NCBI RefSeq assembly: GCF_001522545.3
Contig: NC_031771.1
Span: 879,282-943,281 of the forward strand
DNA from: Parus major
Taxonomy: Eukaryota > Chordata > Aves > Passeriformes > Paridae
Direction of reading: 5' to 3'
DNA length: 64,000 nucleotides
Within the stretch, counting starts at the first letter, position 1. Each line of letters starts with the position of its first letter. Below, piece by piece: positions 60,951-64,000 of this stretch. The notes beneath the pieces were generated by a model. It was not told where the DNA came from and did no database searches. It saw only the letters and a program-made list of their open reading frames with translations. The position numbers and the translations under genes were made by a program.

Positions 60951-63140
60951 GCCCACAGACTGCAAGTTCCTCTGATCTGGAACATAAGGATGGAACATAT
61001 TGGGAGGCAGTGAAGGGAAGAGATGATTAGCTGATGGGAATCTTCACTTCAATAAACAAAATAATAACTTGTCACTGAAGTCAGCAGTTGCTGAGACACT
61101 GGTTAGCATGTAGAAATACGTGGATTTGATAGGTACTGTGATGATTCCTATCCCTTTTGTCTCTCTATTTCTGGCTTTGATTCAGTCCTGGGAGGTGACC
61201 TCCTTTGAAGTTTTACATCTGCCTTTTCTCCTAGCAGATGGATGAGCTTGTAGTTTTTTCACCTGTTGACATGGTGAGGACTGTTTGATCCCTTCAGTGT
61301 AATGTGTTGTTTTATAGGCTGCTCTTTATATGAAAAACATGTCAGGGATAAGTGAGTTTATATCAAAATACTGCTCAGGATTTGGGATCGCCATAGCTCA
61401 CAGAATGACTGCCTGGGAATGGTCAGAGACATAGTTTGGACTCTGGAACACAGCACTTACTAAGGCAAACCTTTTTGTCTTCTAGTCTTGCACTGAAGTC
61501 CTGGGAATATTAAATTTCTCTTGCCACTTTCTTATTTCTTTATTTGTTTCTGTATTTGTTTATTTCTTTTTCAGTGTCAGGTTATTTGGATAAATTTGCT
61601 CTTGTAATAAATTTGCTCTTTTTCTGCCAGGCTTTGGTGCTATGGGAAGTGCAGTGGATTTTTTTAAGAGTGCCAAAATCTGGGAAGAGTTAATTTTGAA
61701 AATTGCTTAGCAGATTGCAAATGGTGAATAAATTATTGCAAAAGGGAAATTTTGAAACACCTCTGGTGGTAAATTTTCACCTAAGGAAATACAGAATATA
61801 CAGCATCATGCTCATGAAAACTAAGGAAATACTTGCCTGTAAGTCATGTGAGGGAATTAGGATTTCTCTCCTTCTTTACTATTTTCATTCTAAATTTATA
61901 TGTAAAATTATCTTCCACCATTTCCTTTCTACAGTAAAGATGTAATTTCATGTAACTTCATCAGTAATTAAGCTATGTATTTCAACCTTTCTTTTTATGT
62001 TTCCTGGCTGGGTCCTGCTCTTGCAGGTTTGTCCAGGACAGTTGACCATGATGAGCATTTGTAAAGCTTGGCTTTGATATGGATGCAAGGAAAAGGTTTT
62101 GATATGACCTCTAAGGTTTTGGTATCACCTCTAAGCAACAAAGAATCTGGCAAGAACATACTTCATTGTTGTGAACTCAGCTGGCTTGGAGAGGTGTCTT
62201 TGACTCTGTAGTTGTCATTTCATAGAAAGAACACCCCTCAGTGGACACGGCTCTCTCTCAGTGCTTACTGCTTGCTCTTATAAAAGTTGCCATTAACCTG
62301 AGATATATGCTGTACATTTCCAGGAATGTTGCTCAGCTGATTTATTGACATGGTTTTTCCTCATCCTTAGGTTCTTGCTCTGGCTTTCTTTCTCTTTTTC
62401 CTTTTATCTTTTTTTTTCTCTTTTCCCCTTCTTTTGCTTGCTCTGCTTTCATTTTTTTCTTGCAAAAGTATTTGTAGTACTAGAGTTGTACTAGAGCTGA
62501 AGATCTATGATTCTGCAACATTGAAGGTTAAATGCAAAATCCAGTGGTTATCCCGATTAACTGAACCATATGCCCTAGCACCTGTGCCTTTTACAGGTTC
62601 TAGAGGAAGGAGATCTGCTTCTAAGCAATATGCAGCATTGCTTAGCAACAATTACAACCTTGTATAACACAGGATGGGTTAGCTGTATTCCCAGCACTGA
62701 ACTTCTTATTGATGGTAGGCTCCTTGGTGACTCTTTTTCTGGGGATCACAAAGTAAATGTGCTCTTTGTTCAAGTGTGATTCTTCATTAGAGTTGCTCTG
62801 TATATAGGGCAGAAGGGGAAGGTTTAGCTTTGAATAGCAGCTAGTGATGGGTAACTCTTAAAAGGTATGGAGATTCAATTCAATTTTAGTCAACATTTAG
62901 CTACATAGAAGCTGTCCTAATTGTCTCTCACCCACTTTTTAAAAGACTTTTTAATTATATGGTCAATATCAATATCCTCAGATTCCTTTTGGTACCAATT
63001 TGCTTCAAAGTTCTGGGAGAAGACATGAGTATTGCAGCAGCTTCCTCTTCTAACCAAGGAGCAGCCTGCTTGAATATCATCTTAACACTAATGCTCAAGA
63101 CATTTACAAATAATTGCATAGGTTTAGAGCTAATATCAAG

Positions 63141-63273
63141 GCTAGGTTGGATGGGGCCCTGAGCAACCTGGTTCAATGAAATGTGTCCTTGCCCACAGCA
63201 GGGGGACAGTAACTAGATGATTAAGATCTGTTCCACCCCAAACAGTTCTATGATTCTATGATGATTCTGTGAT
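63141..63273 (+). repeat. CR1 LINE 3' end with terminal ATTCTATGAT repeats
   Basis: Starts GGTTGGATGGGGCCCTGAGC, continues through CCTTGCCCACAGCAGGGGG and ends GTTCTATGATTCTATGATG, the hallmark CR1 terminal repeat. The best preserved CR1 end in the window. Confidence 0.93.
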
Positions 63274-64000
63274 TAGCACCTCAAGGTCTACTCAGACAAA
63301 CAGCTGGTTTGAAAAGAATTGCTTTTCCTTTTGAAATCTTTAGAAGTATCACTCTGAAATGAAGTGCAAAAATAGGAGTATTATCCTATAGTAAACAGTA
63401 GCCACTTCAATGCAAGTTGAAGTCCTGAGTTTGCTTTAAGTATATGAGATTCTGCAGTCTCCTGTATCTGAGCAGTCACAGTGCCATGGTTTTTAAGCCA
63501 TTGACCATTCTGAGGTCTTTATCAGTAAGATAAGATTTGTGTTTTGCTTCTAAGATTTTTTTCCCAAAGAAATCTCCTACTGATAGGGTCCAGTTTCCCA
63601 TCAGATGTTTGAGTTTTGATGAATCAAACTCTTTAAAAAAAATAAAAGTGGAAAATATGTTTTCTCAAATTTTCTCTCTAGTCCAAAAGTCTCAGCTAGC
63701 TGTGAGGCAGCTGTGAATTTGTTTTACATCAGAAATATTGCTAATCAGTATTGTGGACACCCTGTCTTTTATGTGATTCATAGAATGCAGAAGTGAAAAG
63801 GTGGAAACTCCATCAATAGAGGAAATTTAATGGAGAATAGAACATAGGTATGATTTTTCTTACTTAGAGACAATATTTGGAAGTCTGGAGAATATCTAAA
63901 GTATTCCAAGAAAATTGGTACAGTGATCTTCTAGGGAAAGGAGGTAGTCTTTATTGTGAATGGCACTACAGCTTTTATTTCAGCATGGAGACTTTAGTTC

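Larger units (their letters stand above)
37483..64000 (+). other. SLC7A11 intron 6 (incomplete), over 26.5 kb, LTR-rich
   Basis: No match to xCT exon 7 (expected to read IPLAIC... after the split Lys) was found on the + strand to the end of the window. The interval holds about nine LTRs, six or seven of them antisense to the gene, several CR1 fragments, one assembly gap and three exon-like segments. Stretches not listed separately (for example 45.6-47.1, 48.5-51.0, 52.2-54.7, 57.7-60.5 and 61.0-63.1 kb) hold nothing I can name. If exon 7 sits in the gap at 55415-55524, the intron would be shorter. Confidence 0.75.

Noticed and set aside
62370..62462. Long pyrimidine tract as a splice acceptor for a hidden exon
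   Set aside because: No AG with an open, protein-like frame in the required phase follows within a sensible distance.
37483..64000. SLC7A11 exon 7 and later exons
   Set aside because: I looked for the expected IPLAIC-type continuation and the later conserved blocks on the + strand and found none; X1's VAYF resembles a short piece of xCT only by chance.

Overview
This is a window of bird nuclear genome, most likely from a songbird. The evidence is an intron-rich vertebrate gene, CR1-type LINE fragments with their typical 3' tails, and many solo LTRs of ERVL, ERVK and ERV1 character like those abundant in passerines. The DNA is AT-rich, and most open frames are chance open stretches. Two assembly gaps interrupt it, at 948-1721 and 55415-55524.

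The only gene recognised with certainty is SLC7A11, the light chain (xCT) of the cystine/glutamate antiporter, on the + strand. Its first six coding exons are at 16705-16981, 19612-19738, 23732-23847, 32025-32150, 34217-34316 and 37438-37482. All have canonical AG/GT borders and compatible phases. Together they encode residues 1-263 plus two bases of codon 264, about half of the roughly 500-residue transporter. Exon 7 onward was not found, so intron 6 is over 26.5 kb and the rest lies beyond the window or, less likely, in the second gap.

Layout: 1-1865 is the 3' end of a decayed endogenous retrovirus (env remnant, polypurine tract, LTR). 1869-2445 is an abutting solo LTR. 2446-16200 is intergenic, with an LTR-like piece near 8.5-8.7 kb and a 56-bp tandem duplication at 9.3 kb. 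16300-16704 is the SLC7A11 promoter and 5'UTR, with a long G-tract, two amino-acid response elements facing each other, and a TATA-like box. Introns 1-5 hold scattered CR1 pieces and one LTR inserted in a CR1. Intron 6, from 37483 on, holds about nine LTRs, several with clear target-site duplications, plus CR1 fragments.

The promoter layout fits amino-acid starvation (ATF4) control of cystine uptake for glutathione synthesis. The least explained features are three exon-like segments in intron 6 (41486-41559, 43769-43916, 47138-47214). Two of them join in a single phase that also continues from SLC7A11 exon 6, but they resemble no protein I can name. No operons, CRISPR arrays, tRNAs or rRNAs were seen.
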